Positions 31,788 to 41,229 of a stretch of 64,000 nucleotides of DNA are shown here, in pieces. Source of the stretch: Phytophthora colocasiae (Eukaryota; Oomycota; Peronosporomycetes; Peronosporales; Peronosporaceae). The position numbers were made by a program, and so were the translations under genes. Location of the stretch: contig JAGKQI010000012.1 of the NCBI GenBank assembly GCA_018806915.1, positions 186,001 through 250,000 of the forward strand. Direction: 5' to 3'. Position 1 is the stretch's first letter. Each line of letters opens with the position of its first letter. The notes beneath the pieces are model-generated. The model did not search any database. It saw only the letters and a list, made by a program, of their open reading frames with translations, and was not told the origin of the DNA.

Positions 31788-33594
31788 CACGTACTTGTGC
31801 AAGTACGTGGACAACTATGCGGGCAATATTCGCCCGTTGTCACAGCTTCTTAAGAAAGAAGCTGAGTGGATTTGGACGACCGAGTGCGAGGAGGCATTCG
31901 GTGCAGTCAAGCAGGGCTTGACTGAAGCGCCGATCTTGGCCGCCGTGGCGGACCAAGATCGTCCATTCCACGTAGTGTGCGATGCATCCGACTTTGCAAT
32001 CGGATATGCATTGATGCAACACGATCACGAAGGGCGTGATCGTGTAGTCTACTATCAATCGCGTCAGCTGAAGCCAGCTGAGCGTAACTATCCCGTACAT
32101 GACAAGGAGCTCCTTGCCATGAAGTATGCACTCGCAAAGTTCCGAGTGTATCTAGTTGGGAGTAGACCGTTCGTGGTCTATACAGACCACGCATCATTGC
32201 GTACGGCGATTAAGTCGCCGCACATCTCGCAACGTATGGCGAGATGGTTGTCCTTCTTCGCGGAGTACAACTTCCGGGTAGAGTACAAACCCGAAAGACT
32301 CAATGTAGTGGCCAACGCGTTATCGCGGAGACGGTCGACGCCAACGCAGTTGGCGTCGTGAGGACAAGTGTGCCGTCGTCAACGTTGATTGACGACGTGA
32401 AGAACGCGTATGCAAGGGATGCAGACGCGAAGGGGCTGCTGGAGTTCTTTACAGGACCTTCCGACGTGGCACGTCGGAAGCTAACCCCTCATCTTCGAGC
32501 TCGTGTACACCGCTATCGTGTACACGAAGGCCTACTGTTGTACAGTGCAGTAGACGACAATCGCATTGTCGTTCCGAATGATCATGACCTCCAGTTGATG
32601 ATCATGTTCGAGTATCACGATGCCCCCACGGCAGGGCATCCGGGTCGTGAGAAGACATACACTCTTCTCACGCGTGACTTCTACTGGCACCACCAGTACA
32701 AGTGGGTGCGCAAGTACGTACGTGCTTGCGAGGTTTGTCAACGCGTGAAGCCTGCGCGGTTCTCGCAGGCTCCTCTTCAGTCACGTCAGAGTGTTGGCAG
32801 TCCATGTCCATTGGACTTTGACTTCGGTCTTCCGCCTGACAGCAAGCGGAGGACGGACATCGTTGTCTTTGTGGACAGCTTCAGCAAGATGGTTCATATT
32901 GCTGCCGTCCCGGCTTCTGTTACAGCCGCGCAGACTGCGCGACTGTTTGTTGACATGGTGTTCAAACACCATGGCATGCCGCTCGACATTGTGTCGGACC
33001 GTGATCCACGCTTCACAGCGCGGTTCTGGCAAGAAGTGTTTACACTTCTTGGTTCACAGTTATCAATGTCGACTGCGGATCATCCGCAGACGGACGGACA
33101 GACCGAACGTGTCAACCGTGTATTGGGTGACACGTTGAAGAGCTATGCTCACTCGTTCCCGCATTGGAGCGAGTGCTTGCCGATGGCAGAGTTTGCCATC
33201 AACAACTCGGTGCATGCCTCGACAGGGCATACACCGTTCTACGTGAACGCCATGAGGCATCCACGATTGCCGAGCATGCTCGGCGGGGTAGCTTCCTCCT
33301 TAAGTGGGGGAGGATCTACGGTTGCGTCCGAACAACCGCAGAATGCAACTGATAGCAGCACACTATCAGCTGCGGTGACGCGTGCGACGTCTCGTTCGAG
33401 CAGGAACGAGCGCGCGATGTCTGTGCCAGGCACAGACGCGAGGAGATGATAGCGAGCAGGCAGGGCCTGCTGCTGACAAAGGCGACAAGCTGATAGGAGT
33501 CAGCTCGAGTGCGCTAGACTTTGTCCAGCGAAGACAAGCCGTCATACGGTTTGTCCAGAATGCTATCGCAGCTTCTGTCGATCGACGAAGCTGA
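31788..33594 (+). pseudogene. pol: Family C Pol: RNase H and integrase, frameshifted
   Basis: 31795-32361 encodes the RT connection and a canonical Ty3/Gypsy RNase H (VVCDASDFAIGYAL, HDKELLAM, VVYTDHASL), so unlike family B its catalytic aspartates are kept. The frame shifts near 32340 and continues to 33449 as integrase: an HHCC zinc region (H of EYHDAPTAGH at about 32615 to CEVC at about 32730), D in LDFDFG (about 32812), D in VSDRDPRF (about 32995) and E in QTERVNR (about 33100). After a Ser/Thr-rich insertion another frame carries the helical segment up to 33594. It is truncated at the left by the family A insertion. Confidence 0.88.
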
Positions 33595-34337
33595 ACGCTG
33601 ATACTGTTGGTAGAGGCAACACAAATGAATTCGAAAAGGGTTCATTAGTTTTGTTAGCTACACAAAACCTACCTAGACATGCAGTGTCTGACTTTGGAGC
33701 AAGCAAGCTTGCTCCAAGATTCGATGGGCCGTTCAAAGTACTTGAACGGCATGGTAACTGCGTACCGGCTGGACATACCGTCAGCATGAGGTTCCACCCG
33801 ACCTTCTACGTCGGGCGGTTGAAGCCGTACGTGCAGCACGGACTACCTAGGGTTGGTAGTCCGACTGAGGAGTGCGAGAGGCATGGAAGGCCTACTGGAG
33901 ACCGTCGACACGGTCGATCAACCTGTTCACTCTAGTCCCAAGACCGGACGAGAGGTTCGAGGCAGTCTGAGCTGCCTCGCAGACCTCAGCACGGAGGACA
34001 CGAACCTCCTGCTTCAGAGCCGCTATCTCAGCGCTCTGTGTCTGCTCCAGCGCAGCAACTCGATCGTGCAGGGCACGATCGTCACGGTCATAGCGGTGAC
34101 GGGAGTGTTCTCGCCCCCCCCCCCCCGCCGCCGTTGCGCGACGCGCGTGGAGCGATCCGCTGGATTGTTGAGCGGATCGTGGCTCATAAGAGAACGAACT
34201 CTCAAGGGGTTCGTTTTCGTATTCGTTGGAGAGAATTTCCCCTCCATCGAGATACATGGGAGCCGCGGAACGTCCTGATGGAGGGCGTACCGGAAATAGT
34301 GATGCCGTACGAAGCCCACCATAACTTGCAGGGGTAA
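33595..34337 (+). pseudogene. pol: Family C integrase C-terminus and chromodomain
   Basis: 33651-33935 holds the GPF/Y-like module (LAPRFDGPFKVLERHG, MRFHPTFYVGRLKPYV). A different frame at 34038-34337 has a Pro run and then a chromodomain (IRWIVERIVAHKRT, FRIRWREFPLHRDTWEP). A C homopolymer (about 34117-34127) lies before the chromodomain and is a likely site of length error. This region is also covered by the antisense frame ending at 33892. Confidence 0.8.
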
Positions 34338-35347
34338 GCCACAGCACTCGGAGCTTCGCGTGGCACAATACGACCACGGAGCTCCTTGAAGAGATCGGGT
34401 ACACGGACGACCGTGTACCCCAGGAGATCACTTTCGGTGAGACGTGTTGCCAAGGGTTGGCAACACGGACAGGGTGTGCCAAACGGCGCATGGGATCCCC
34501 GCTTCGATGGACTGATCATGGAGGCGTTCACACTTACCACGTGTAGTGTAAGTGTAGTAGCGATTGCGAGCCGCAGCAACGCGCTCGCGATATGCCTTCG
34601 GGTCTTTGTTGAAGTTTTCAACAAAGGCGTTCCACGACTGACACAGTGCCTGCCACTCTGGCACTTTGCTCTTGCGCGAAGTCTTCTTCGCTGCATAGTA
34701 TCGGAGCTCATGGAAGAGCCCGATATATTAGTCGCGTCTTTGAGTCTCGGACTCAAAGACAACCTCAGCGGCGACGTCGTCGTCGTTGATACTGTTGCAT
34801 GCGTACAACAGTATCGGGTTCGGTGGTGAACTAGCACCGAACCGATCATGGATCTCTGCCTCAGTAGGCATCCATGGTGTGCGCACTGGCGGATCAGTGC
34901 GCGGGGCGGTGAGCGCCCTCGACATGCGGGACGCTTCGTCATCACTGCGCGGACGCTTCGAGGCCTCAACACGAGGTCGTCGAGATCCCACGGGTGGGTC
35001 TGACGTGTCTTCGGACGAAGAAACGGAAGCGGGAGCCTTGGCGTCAAGCTCTCCCTCCTCGACATCGTCGTCATCATAGTCAAGGATGTCTTCGTAGTCC
35101 TCTCCAAAGCGTTCTTTGAGAGGGACAGCAGGATTCTTAATCTCTGCTAGAGAAGAAGACTTCTTCTTCTTCTCATGCTTCTCCTTGTGGAGAGCATGGT
35201 ACTCGGTGACAGATAGCTTCTCTGTCGAACTGCTGGAAGCAGCAGTGCTAGTGGGCACTGCTGAGGTTGTTGTTCCTGCTGCAGAGGCAGCAGGGGAGGC
35301 TTGCGCGTTCGCAAAAGCGGACGGAGACGTGGGCGTTGGCGAGTCCA
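33892..35347 (-). pseudogene. Family C antisense ORF: Ser/acidic and coiled-coil protein (broken)
   Basis: ATG 35347 begins MDSPTPTSPSAF, followed by Ala/Ser/Thr-rich, Lys-rich and acidic (YDDDDVEEGELD) sequence. An in-frame TAA at 34728-34730 interrupts an otherwise continuous frame, which goes on with a globular-looking part (WNAFVENFNKDPKAYRERV). After a frameshift near 34500 it ends with a clear coiled coil (RVAALEQTQSAEIAALKQEV) and a stop at 33892. It occupies the same place as the antisense ORF of family B, between integrase and 3' LTR, with the same ingredients but no visible sequence identity. Its 3' end overlaps the chromodomain on the other strand. Confidence 0.65.
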
Positions 35348-35440
35348 TTGCGAAATGAACTCGGATTTCTCTCGGGAACTTGACGGTCTTGTCAAGTTCT
35401 GTTGATTGACGTATCGGGTACCGATACGTCAAATCTTAAC

Positions 35441-35450
35441 GGGGGGATGG
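35441..35450 (+). promoter_or_regulatory. Polypurine tract, family C
   Basis: GGGGGGATGG, immediately before the LTR start and right after the 12-bp-arm hairpin at 35406-35432. Confidence 0.6.
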
Positions 35451-35899
35451 TGTAACGGGGTTACACGTACAAGTGGTAGTACCACTTGTAACTCTAACAG
35501 TTAGGATAACTGTTAGAGATTGGAAATGGGCCTCAGACCTTGGTGTGCTGTACACACCAATGGATACATGGGCGAACCACATTATTGGGTGGCTCGTGTG
35601 CATTTGTGCATATTATTGGTAGAATTCTACCAATCACTGAGCAGAGTTTCTGCCAACCACACGTTGGCAGACCCTTTAGAATAGATAACAAACAGTTTTA
35701 GGAGGTCCATAATTGGTTTATGCCAAATTCAATAACAGTTCTCATTTTACGGTATTTTGCAGTTTAATTTAGTTATATTTGATTTAATTATACTTATTTA
35801 AATAAGTATACTTAAATTAAGTCTATTCTAATTGCACGCTTCCTCATACACGTAAGCGCACGTGTACGCCACCTAATAGGTCTAAGCAGACCCATTACA
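35451..35899 (+). repeat. Family C 3' LTR (449 bp)
   Basis: Starts TGTAACGGG and ends CCCATTACA, a 9-bp terminal inverted repeat with one mismatch. It carries several perfect hairpins (35468-35490, 35492-35518, 35540-35560, 35615-35634, 35649-35671, 35789-35810, 35847-35866). The right flank begins ATCTT; the partner duplication would be left of the window. Confidence 0.82.
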
Positions 35900-35916
35900 A
35901 TCTTCCTGCAGAAGGA

Positions 35917-37895
35917 ATGGAGATCGTCCATTTGCTGAACGCAGACGACGACGGCGAGGACTGGGCGTTCGAGCCCTCTGACACAGATGAGGAGGAAGAA
36001 GAAGGAGCAGACGTCGTGGCTGCAGATGATGAGGGGGGGGCGTCAGGACGGAGGCACGAAACGAGACACATAAGCCTTTGCCCACTGGCAATGCATACAT
36101 ATATGGCATTATGCGCGATAGTGGACTGCATATTGTGCGTGAGAGGGAAGTAAGAGCTTCTTACAAGGAGCGGGGGGAATTGGGTCTCTTTTCTCTCTTC
36201 TTCACACGAGACTTTCGTGACTCGTTGCGGACATGGACAAATCAAATTCTCAAAGAAAAAGGAAAACCGGAGGCTACAGTGTATGAACTGGACGCTTACT
36301 TGGGTTTGGAGATTGCAATGAGCTTCAACCCTGTCACAGAAATGAAAGAGCTCTGGTCCCAAAAGGTCTTTATGGACCAATCTGATTTTTGCAGCGACGA
36401 TGGCTAAAAATCGGTTCGAGACCATCCGAGCCGCCTTTCAAATCCACGCTCCTGATAGTTTTCCTGCTGAGCGGTGTGATCAAGATCCGCTGTGGCACAG
36501 TCGCCGCCTTATGACCCAGATCCAGAAGAAGTTCGCAGCGATTGCTGTACCTGTAGGTGCTGTTAGTCTCGATGAGAACACCGTACGCACGAAGGCGCGG
36601 TCGTCAGCAAGGACGTACCTACCGTCAAAGCCTGTCAAGTATGGGGCGCGATTCTACGCGGTTGTGGGCTGGAAGAGTTTGTTTGCTTACTCTATCTGGG
36701 ATAATGGCTCCGGGAATCGGTATGTATGCGTATTCCCCGCTCTGCGAACAGCACTTTTCAGGACGCTGGAGCGCTCGGATGACGCGATCAAACGGAAAGA
36801 TGCTAGTGCTTTATGGGTTGCTATGAGTGGCCACCTTACAAAGATCCACTCGGCGCCTAACTGTCGCCGCCTTCTCGTGTGTGATAATTTTTACACACGA
36901 CACAACCTGGCGAAGACGCTGCTAGCTTTCACAGATGGGGAAATGCGTATGCTGGGCACTGTAGGTATACCGTTGCAAGGAAAGTGGAATGCTATTGGCT
37001 GGATGCAGCTAAAGCGCGCGTAGCTGCAGCAGAGCGTGGAAGCTGGGAGCTCATCGCAGCAATAGATGTACCGGTCGGATGGGAGAAGCTTCAAGAGAAG
37101 CATAACCGCGAGCAGCAGAAGCTTCCAGCGCACTTGCGGACGCCATACAAGCCGCCAATGTCGATTGCTGAGAATGCGGGCTATGTCGTCTATCGGGACA
37201 AAAACACTGTGGTATTCTATACTAATGACCTCGCTGGTACAATGGCGGAACCCATGTTGTCGGGCACATCTACGGAGGCCGTCCGACTTTGTCGTGGTCT
37301 TGCTCCTCTTCGGCGCTGGACAGGCGACCAAGTAATGCACCGCAAAACCTTCCAAGCACCGGCTACGGTAGTAGAATACAACATCTTTATGAATGGTGTG
37401 GATAGAGTCGACCAGCTGAGAAGTACCAACCCGATCCGCCGCAAGGAGAAGCGACTGTCAATGAGCTTGCTGACATGGGATCTGGATCTTTCCTTGATCA
37501 ATGCCTTCGCGCTATTCAAAAAGGTAGCTGGGTCAATAGTAGAACGTGTCACTCTACGTGAATTCAAACAGCGTGTTGTTGAAAAACTTACCGCCGTTCA
37601 GCGTACTCGGCGGGAGAAGGAACGCTGCCGTCGTCAGCCTCAACCTAACGAGCCGCTAGAAGAATTAGTGAGGGCAGATCCAAGTTTACATCCAATTACA
37701 CCAAACTCAAAGAAGCATTCAAGCGGTAAGCTGGCTTGCTACCTGTGCACGCTGCGCGGCTTCTCGAAAAAAGCGGTCTATGGCTGCACTGGCTGTCAAC
37801 GGGGATTCCACGTAGCCTGCTTCACCGCCTTCCACTACCGCGACGCCCCCACATCTAACTCACTTGGGGTCCGCTCCGCGCTAGACGCTGTCTGA
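35917..37895 (+). pseudogene. piggyBac-like transposase 1 (three frameshifts)
   Basis: ATG 35917 starts an acidic N-terminus (DTDEEEEEG). Coding then moves through frames at about 36080, 36400 and 37000; the last two fit single-base losses at a T run and a GG run. Catalytic aspartates are visible: ISLDENTV-like SLDENTVRTK (about 36570), LLVCDNFYTRHN (about 36880) and NGVDRVDQLRS (about 37395). A C-terminal Cys/His cluster (CYLCTLRGF, CTGCQRGFHVACF) matches the zinc-binding tail of piggyBac transposases. It would cut and join at TTAA if repaired; as read it is inactive. It precedes a small convergent ORF. Confidence 0.85.
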
Positions 37896-37971
37896 GCTAA
37901 GGCGCCGGGCGATGGGCTTGTGCACACACGTAAAGAAGAACAGTACCATCACGCATCTTAGTGAGCTAGAG

Positions 37972-38250
37972 TTACCATAACAGTACCGTAATAAAGATCG
38001 TTGTGTACCTAACAGTTGGGTTGAGATGCCGGCTGCCATTCTCCACACAATGTGGCAGGTAGATCAGCGACGGCTTGCTCAAGCGGCCGTTCCTCTTATA
38101 GTAGTACAGCAGGGAGAGCGCCGCCTTCACGCGCCGAGCGGTAAGACGCTTGTGGTCGCGGGCTACCATCCGCAGCCTGCTCCCAATGATTTCGTTCCGG
38201 TATTGCACCCACTCGCATGAGGCCTCTCCGCAGTAACTACACGCGATCAT
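37972..38250 (-). CDS. Small Cys-containing ORF convergent to piggyBac-1 transposase
   Basis: 92 codons, minus strand, tail-to-tail with the transposase (76 bp apart). It begins MIACSYCGEASCEWVQYRN, with a CxxC pair and a third Cys close by, and continues basic and Leu/Tyr-rich. I recognise no named family. The composition looks coding, and small C-x-x-C ORFs beside transposases occur in oomycete genomes as I recall them. It could be an element accessory protein. Confidence 0.45.
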   Translation of the reverse strand: MIACSYCGEASCEWVQYRNEIIGSRLRMVARDHKRLTARRVKAALSLLYYYKRNGRLSKPSLIYLPHCVENGSRHLNPTVRYTTIFITVLLW

Positions 38251-38403
38251 CTTGGCCTTGGCTTGAATTTTTGTATTTGCGCGTCCAAATTTGAATTTGT
38301 AACAGACCTGTCATTGGCGGAATTTTATGCTTCTCGGAAGCCCATTGGTCGAGTTACAGGTACTGAGCGGTCTTCTAAAAAACCTCTGGTAGTAAAGGGC
38401 TAA

Positions 38404-38813
38404 TTTGGTTTTAGTATAGTGCGAACCTTCTGGTATTAGTGAACATTACGGCCTCTCGAAGTGTCTTTTCTTTACGAATGGCCCTCCCTGGAATGGTCCT
38501 CCTTAGCATCACCCGGTAGATATAGCCAGTGATAGAGCAAGAAACGTCTTACTTTTGAAAAGTGCCTGAATAAGCGAATACTGACTTCATGTATTAAATC
38601 TGGGTGTCGCACGAGGTACAATCCGAAAGAGCAACAAAAGGACGTTAAATCCAACATAGAATTTTTGACAGCTGGTATTGTCAGTTTCATTCGAATTTGT
38701 GAGAATAGCCTGAATCGAATCGTTTTGACGAATCGATTTCGAATCGATTCGTGCCATTTTTAGCCAGTCAGAAGCTCCAATCGCTCGCCCATTCAGACCG
38801 GCAAGCGACAGCG
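38404..38813. other. Gap with a diverged piece of the right-end tandem repeat
   Basis: No gene seen. 38513-38675 resembles the tandem unit at about 60538-60700 (GATATAGCCA, AAGAAACGTCTT, TTAAATCC in the same order). At 38728-38752 a perfect inverted repeat with 11-bp arms (ACGAATCGATT / AATCGATTCGT, loop TCG) lies 60 bp before the IS630-like transposase start. Confidence 0.6.
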
Positions 38814-39944
38814 ATGGCAAGCATTCAGCAGGCGGTCAATGGGCGCCACGCATCAAGAAGCACCATCATGCACGCACTGTACGGATACTTCTACCTGGGC
38901 TTGTCGAAAAGCCGGCTGGCAACGATCTACCACAAGCATATCAACACCATCTCGAACTGGATCCAACGCTTCGAGGCTGACAACGACTACGAACGCCGCG
39001 CTACGAAGCGCACCAGCCAACTCACAGCAGAGCAGAGGGAGTGGTTGCTAGACTTCTACACAAAGCACCCGGTTGCATTTCTCGATGAAGCGAAGGCTGC
39101 GTTTGAACACCAGTTCACACGCTTTATTTCGATCTCAACGGTATGGAGGGCCTTACGCCAGCATGGACTCACGTGGAAGGTTCTCGAGCGACGTGCGTGA
39201 ACATTAAGATCAACGATATTGTGCGCTTCACGCTCGAGCTGAGCACGATTAAGTGGTGTCAAATGAACATTCAGTTCCTCGATGAAGTCAGTTTTGACAA
39301 CAGGGGCATGCTGCGCTCGCGAGGTTACTGTTTGAAAGGAAAGAAGCTCGCGTTTCGTGGAGAGTTTAATAGGAAAGCTCGGGTTTCGTTGCTGTGCTTC
39401 ATATCTGTGGATGGGCTCGTGGAAACATTTCACACTGACGGGACCTTTGACCGATCTATGTTCATTGAGTGCTGCCGTGTACATGCGCATTCGGGGAAGA
39501 CTGTGCACCAATACCCAGGAAGCGGCTCCGTGTGGATCCTGGATGGTGCCAAGATCCATTGTCACCCCGATATCGTCTACTATCTGCGGTCACTGGGGAT
39601 CATTTCCCATTTTTCTTCCGGCATACTGTCCATTTTACAACCCGATCGAGTATCTCTTTGGCTTGATCAAGAAAGCATTCAAGCGGCAGTACGTTGAAGG
39701 GTCCAAGCAAAGCCAAGCTGTACTCATTGCCAATGTACTCCAGCAATTCCACGATTTCGACATGACGAATATTTTTGAGCACTGTGGGTGGAGTGTGACC
39801 GGTGAGTTTGACCCGACCTCGGCCCTGGGGGATGAGTACGTGAGTACACCGCGAGCTGGGCAATTCGGCGTGGACGATTTGCTGGAATTCTCCGAGCGCG
39901 GAGATCCTGATGATGACGATGCGTGCTCGAGTGACGATGACTAA
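38814..39944 (+). pseudogene. IS630/Tc1-like (DDE_3) transposase with two frameshifts
   Basis: ATG 38814. The N-terminal helix-turn-helix region (LSKSRLATIYHKHINTISNW) is followed by a homeo-like second helical region (FISISTVWRALRQHGL). Coding changes frame near 39197 and near 39610 (extra T in a T run). Catalytic residues: D in FLDEVSFDN (about 39280), D in WILDGAKIHCH (about 39538) and E in YNPIEYLFGLIKKAF (about 39644), which is D-D-E spacing of the IS630 type. The C-terminus is strongly acidic (DDDDACSSDDD), which is unusual for the family. It is convergent with the coiled-coil gene 61 bp downstream. Confidence 0.85.
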
Positions 39945-40005
39945 TTTAGTGTTGGAAATGTGTGTTTGTTTGGAATTTGAGTTTGGTGCTACTTAAGAGT
40001 AAGAG

Positions 40006-41066
40006 TCAAATGGCGGCTAGCACGGACGATACCTCCGCACTATCTGGTTGTATAACCACGTCCTCGCCCATGTCCTCAATAACATCCAAATGATTCTCCA
40101 GCATTTGATTCATGGAAATGATGGCAGTCTGCAGCACTTGAACGGTTTGCTCGAAGTGCTGAATCTTTGTCTGCATGGCCTGTACGACTTTCTTCGCCAT
40201 CTTTACGCTGCGCTGCACACGCTGTAAGTGCTGGTCGCTTGAGTTTGACGCAGGCCTGAACAGAGCTACTAGATTCGGTGGCGGGCCCTTGGCGATTTCG
40301 CGCTCGTGCTGAGGCCTGGGCTTCTTCAAAACGAGTGAGGCCCACAGGCGCCACGACATATCTTGTGCACTAAACGTAGCATCCCATTTCTCCCTGAGAG
40401 TAGTGATCATGAGTTGGTGGAGCTCTTCTGTCGCAGCACCCCCACGATCGATAGCAGCCGGACCGATGCACTGATCTTCAAAGGCTGCAAACTGGCCAAC
40501 GGTGGATATCTCGTTGCCGTACTTATAGACTGAGAGAATTGCGGGTTCCTCCTTGTGTTTCAGCAAATATTTACGATCGTTCGCACTTGTCCACGGATTC
40601 AGCGCCTTGCCGTTCATCTTCAAAGAAGTGTACTTCTCAAACATCGCAATTGATGGTTCATGCTCACCAACCGTCCAGACTGGCGGTTCTCCAGTCGGAA
40701 TAGCTAGTGGCTTCAACTCGCACTGAATGATGCCCCAAAGCATGGTTTTCACCTCATCCCATGTGTCGCGTTGATGCCCATCCGCAATCCCGATGTCAGA
40801 CGCTGGTTGACAGTGTTCTTCAATCGTACATCGACCGAGAGCTTGATCAACGGATCATGCGAAGAAAGCGGCTCACGCTGGTGCTCAAGACGCGGGCTTC
40901 GCCTCTGGTGCGGCGAGGAAGCCACCTCTTGCTGTTGTTGAAGGCGCCTCTGGTACGGCGAAGGGCGTGGACTGGAACCTCGTGCCACTCGTTCATGACT
41001 GGGAGTGTTGTCCTGGAGCGACACTCGTCGAGGAAAGCTGCGCCGGACCGGGGTTGTCAGGCTCAT
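40006..41066 (-). pseudogene. Convergent accessory gene of the IS630-like element (basic and coiled-coil, one frameshift)
   Basis: ATG 41066 (MSLTTPVRRSFPRR) opens a basic, Gln/Ser-rich N-terminus. A frame change near 40770 leads into the frame ending at 40006: a folded-looking middle (TMLWGIIQCELKPLAIP, PWTSANDRKYLLKHKEEP), WRLWASLVLKK, then a coiled coil (MAKKVVQAMQTKIQHFEQTV) and an acidic end. I recognise no named family. Tail-to-tail placement 61 bp from the transposase suggests a two-gene transposon. No membrane segment or signal peptide is seen. Confidence 0.6.
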
Positions 41067-41229
41067 TGCTGGAGGAATGCAAAGTGATGTAGGATTGGTT
41101 AAAAATGACTGCAAATCGATCGAAAAACGCCACTTTTCCCTCCCGGTTCTACAAATTATAGCAAAAACAACAATAAGTATAGCCAAACTTATGACGAGAT
41201 TAGTGGGCGTTTTGATGATATTATTAGAG
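41067..41229. other. Short gap with tandem-repeat similarity
   Basis: 41170-41210 (TAGCCAAACTTATGACGAGA) matches the tandem unit at 58138-58180 and 60711-60750. Together with 38513-38675 this suggests that the IS630-like element sits inside a diverged unit. Confidence 0.5.

Larger units (their letters stand above)
31788..35899 (+). mobile_element. Ty3/Gypsy family C, 3' part of a chromodomain element
   Basis: Begins in mid-RNase H against the family A LTR edge and ends with an LTR at 35899. The 5' part must lie left of the window, beyond the inserted family A array. Content: RNase H, integrase, GPF/Y module, chromodomain, antisense ORF, purine tract, LTR. Frames are broken many times. The whole stretch, coding or not, is filled with short perfect inverted repeats that stop at the LTR edge. 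Confidence 0.88.
31788..35899. repeat. Dense series of short perfect inverted repeats across family C
   Basis: By eye, more than 40 inverted repeats have perfect arms of 8-12 bp and loops mostly of 1-10 nt. Examples: 31788-31809 (CACGTACTTG / CAAGTACGTG), 32019-32045 (11-bp arms), 32336-32358, 32458-32480 (CTTCCGACGT / ACGTCGGAAG), 32646-32672, 33694-33717, 34397-34420, 34443-34467 (11 bp, loop GGG), 34604-34626, 34736-34760, 34788-34815, 35406-35432 (12 bp, loop GTA), 35492-35518 (12 bp, loop GGA), 35615-35634 (20-bp palindrome) and 35789-35810. With random bases about 0.7 such structures would be expected in 4.1 kb (11 loop sizes x 4^-8 x 4112). Shorter or once-mismatched ones fill most gaps. 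Confidence 0.9.
35900..38403 (+). mobile_element. piggyBac-like element 1, 5' end removed by family C insertion
   Basis: Contains a DDE_Tnp_1_7-type transposase and a small convergent ORF. A right terminus is suggested by ...GGTAGTAAAGGG at 38389-38399 followed by CTAA, a plausible decayed TTAA; piggyBac ends commonly read CCC...GGG next to TTAA. The left terminus is absent because the family C LTR starts 18 bp before the transposase ATG. Confidence 0.6.

Noticed and set aside
33595..34330. Chromodomain frame as a host chromatin protein
   Set aside because: Directly follows integrase sequence and precedes an LTR; it is the integrase tail of family C.
38728..38752. Perfect 11-bp-arm inverted repeat as part of the family C hairpin series
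   Set aside because: It is isolated, and the dense series stops at 35899; more likely a transposon subterminal site or chance in AT-rich DNA.
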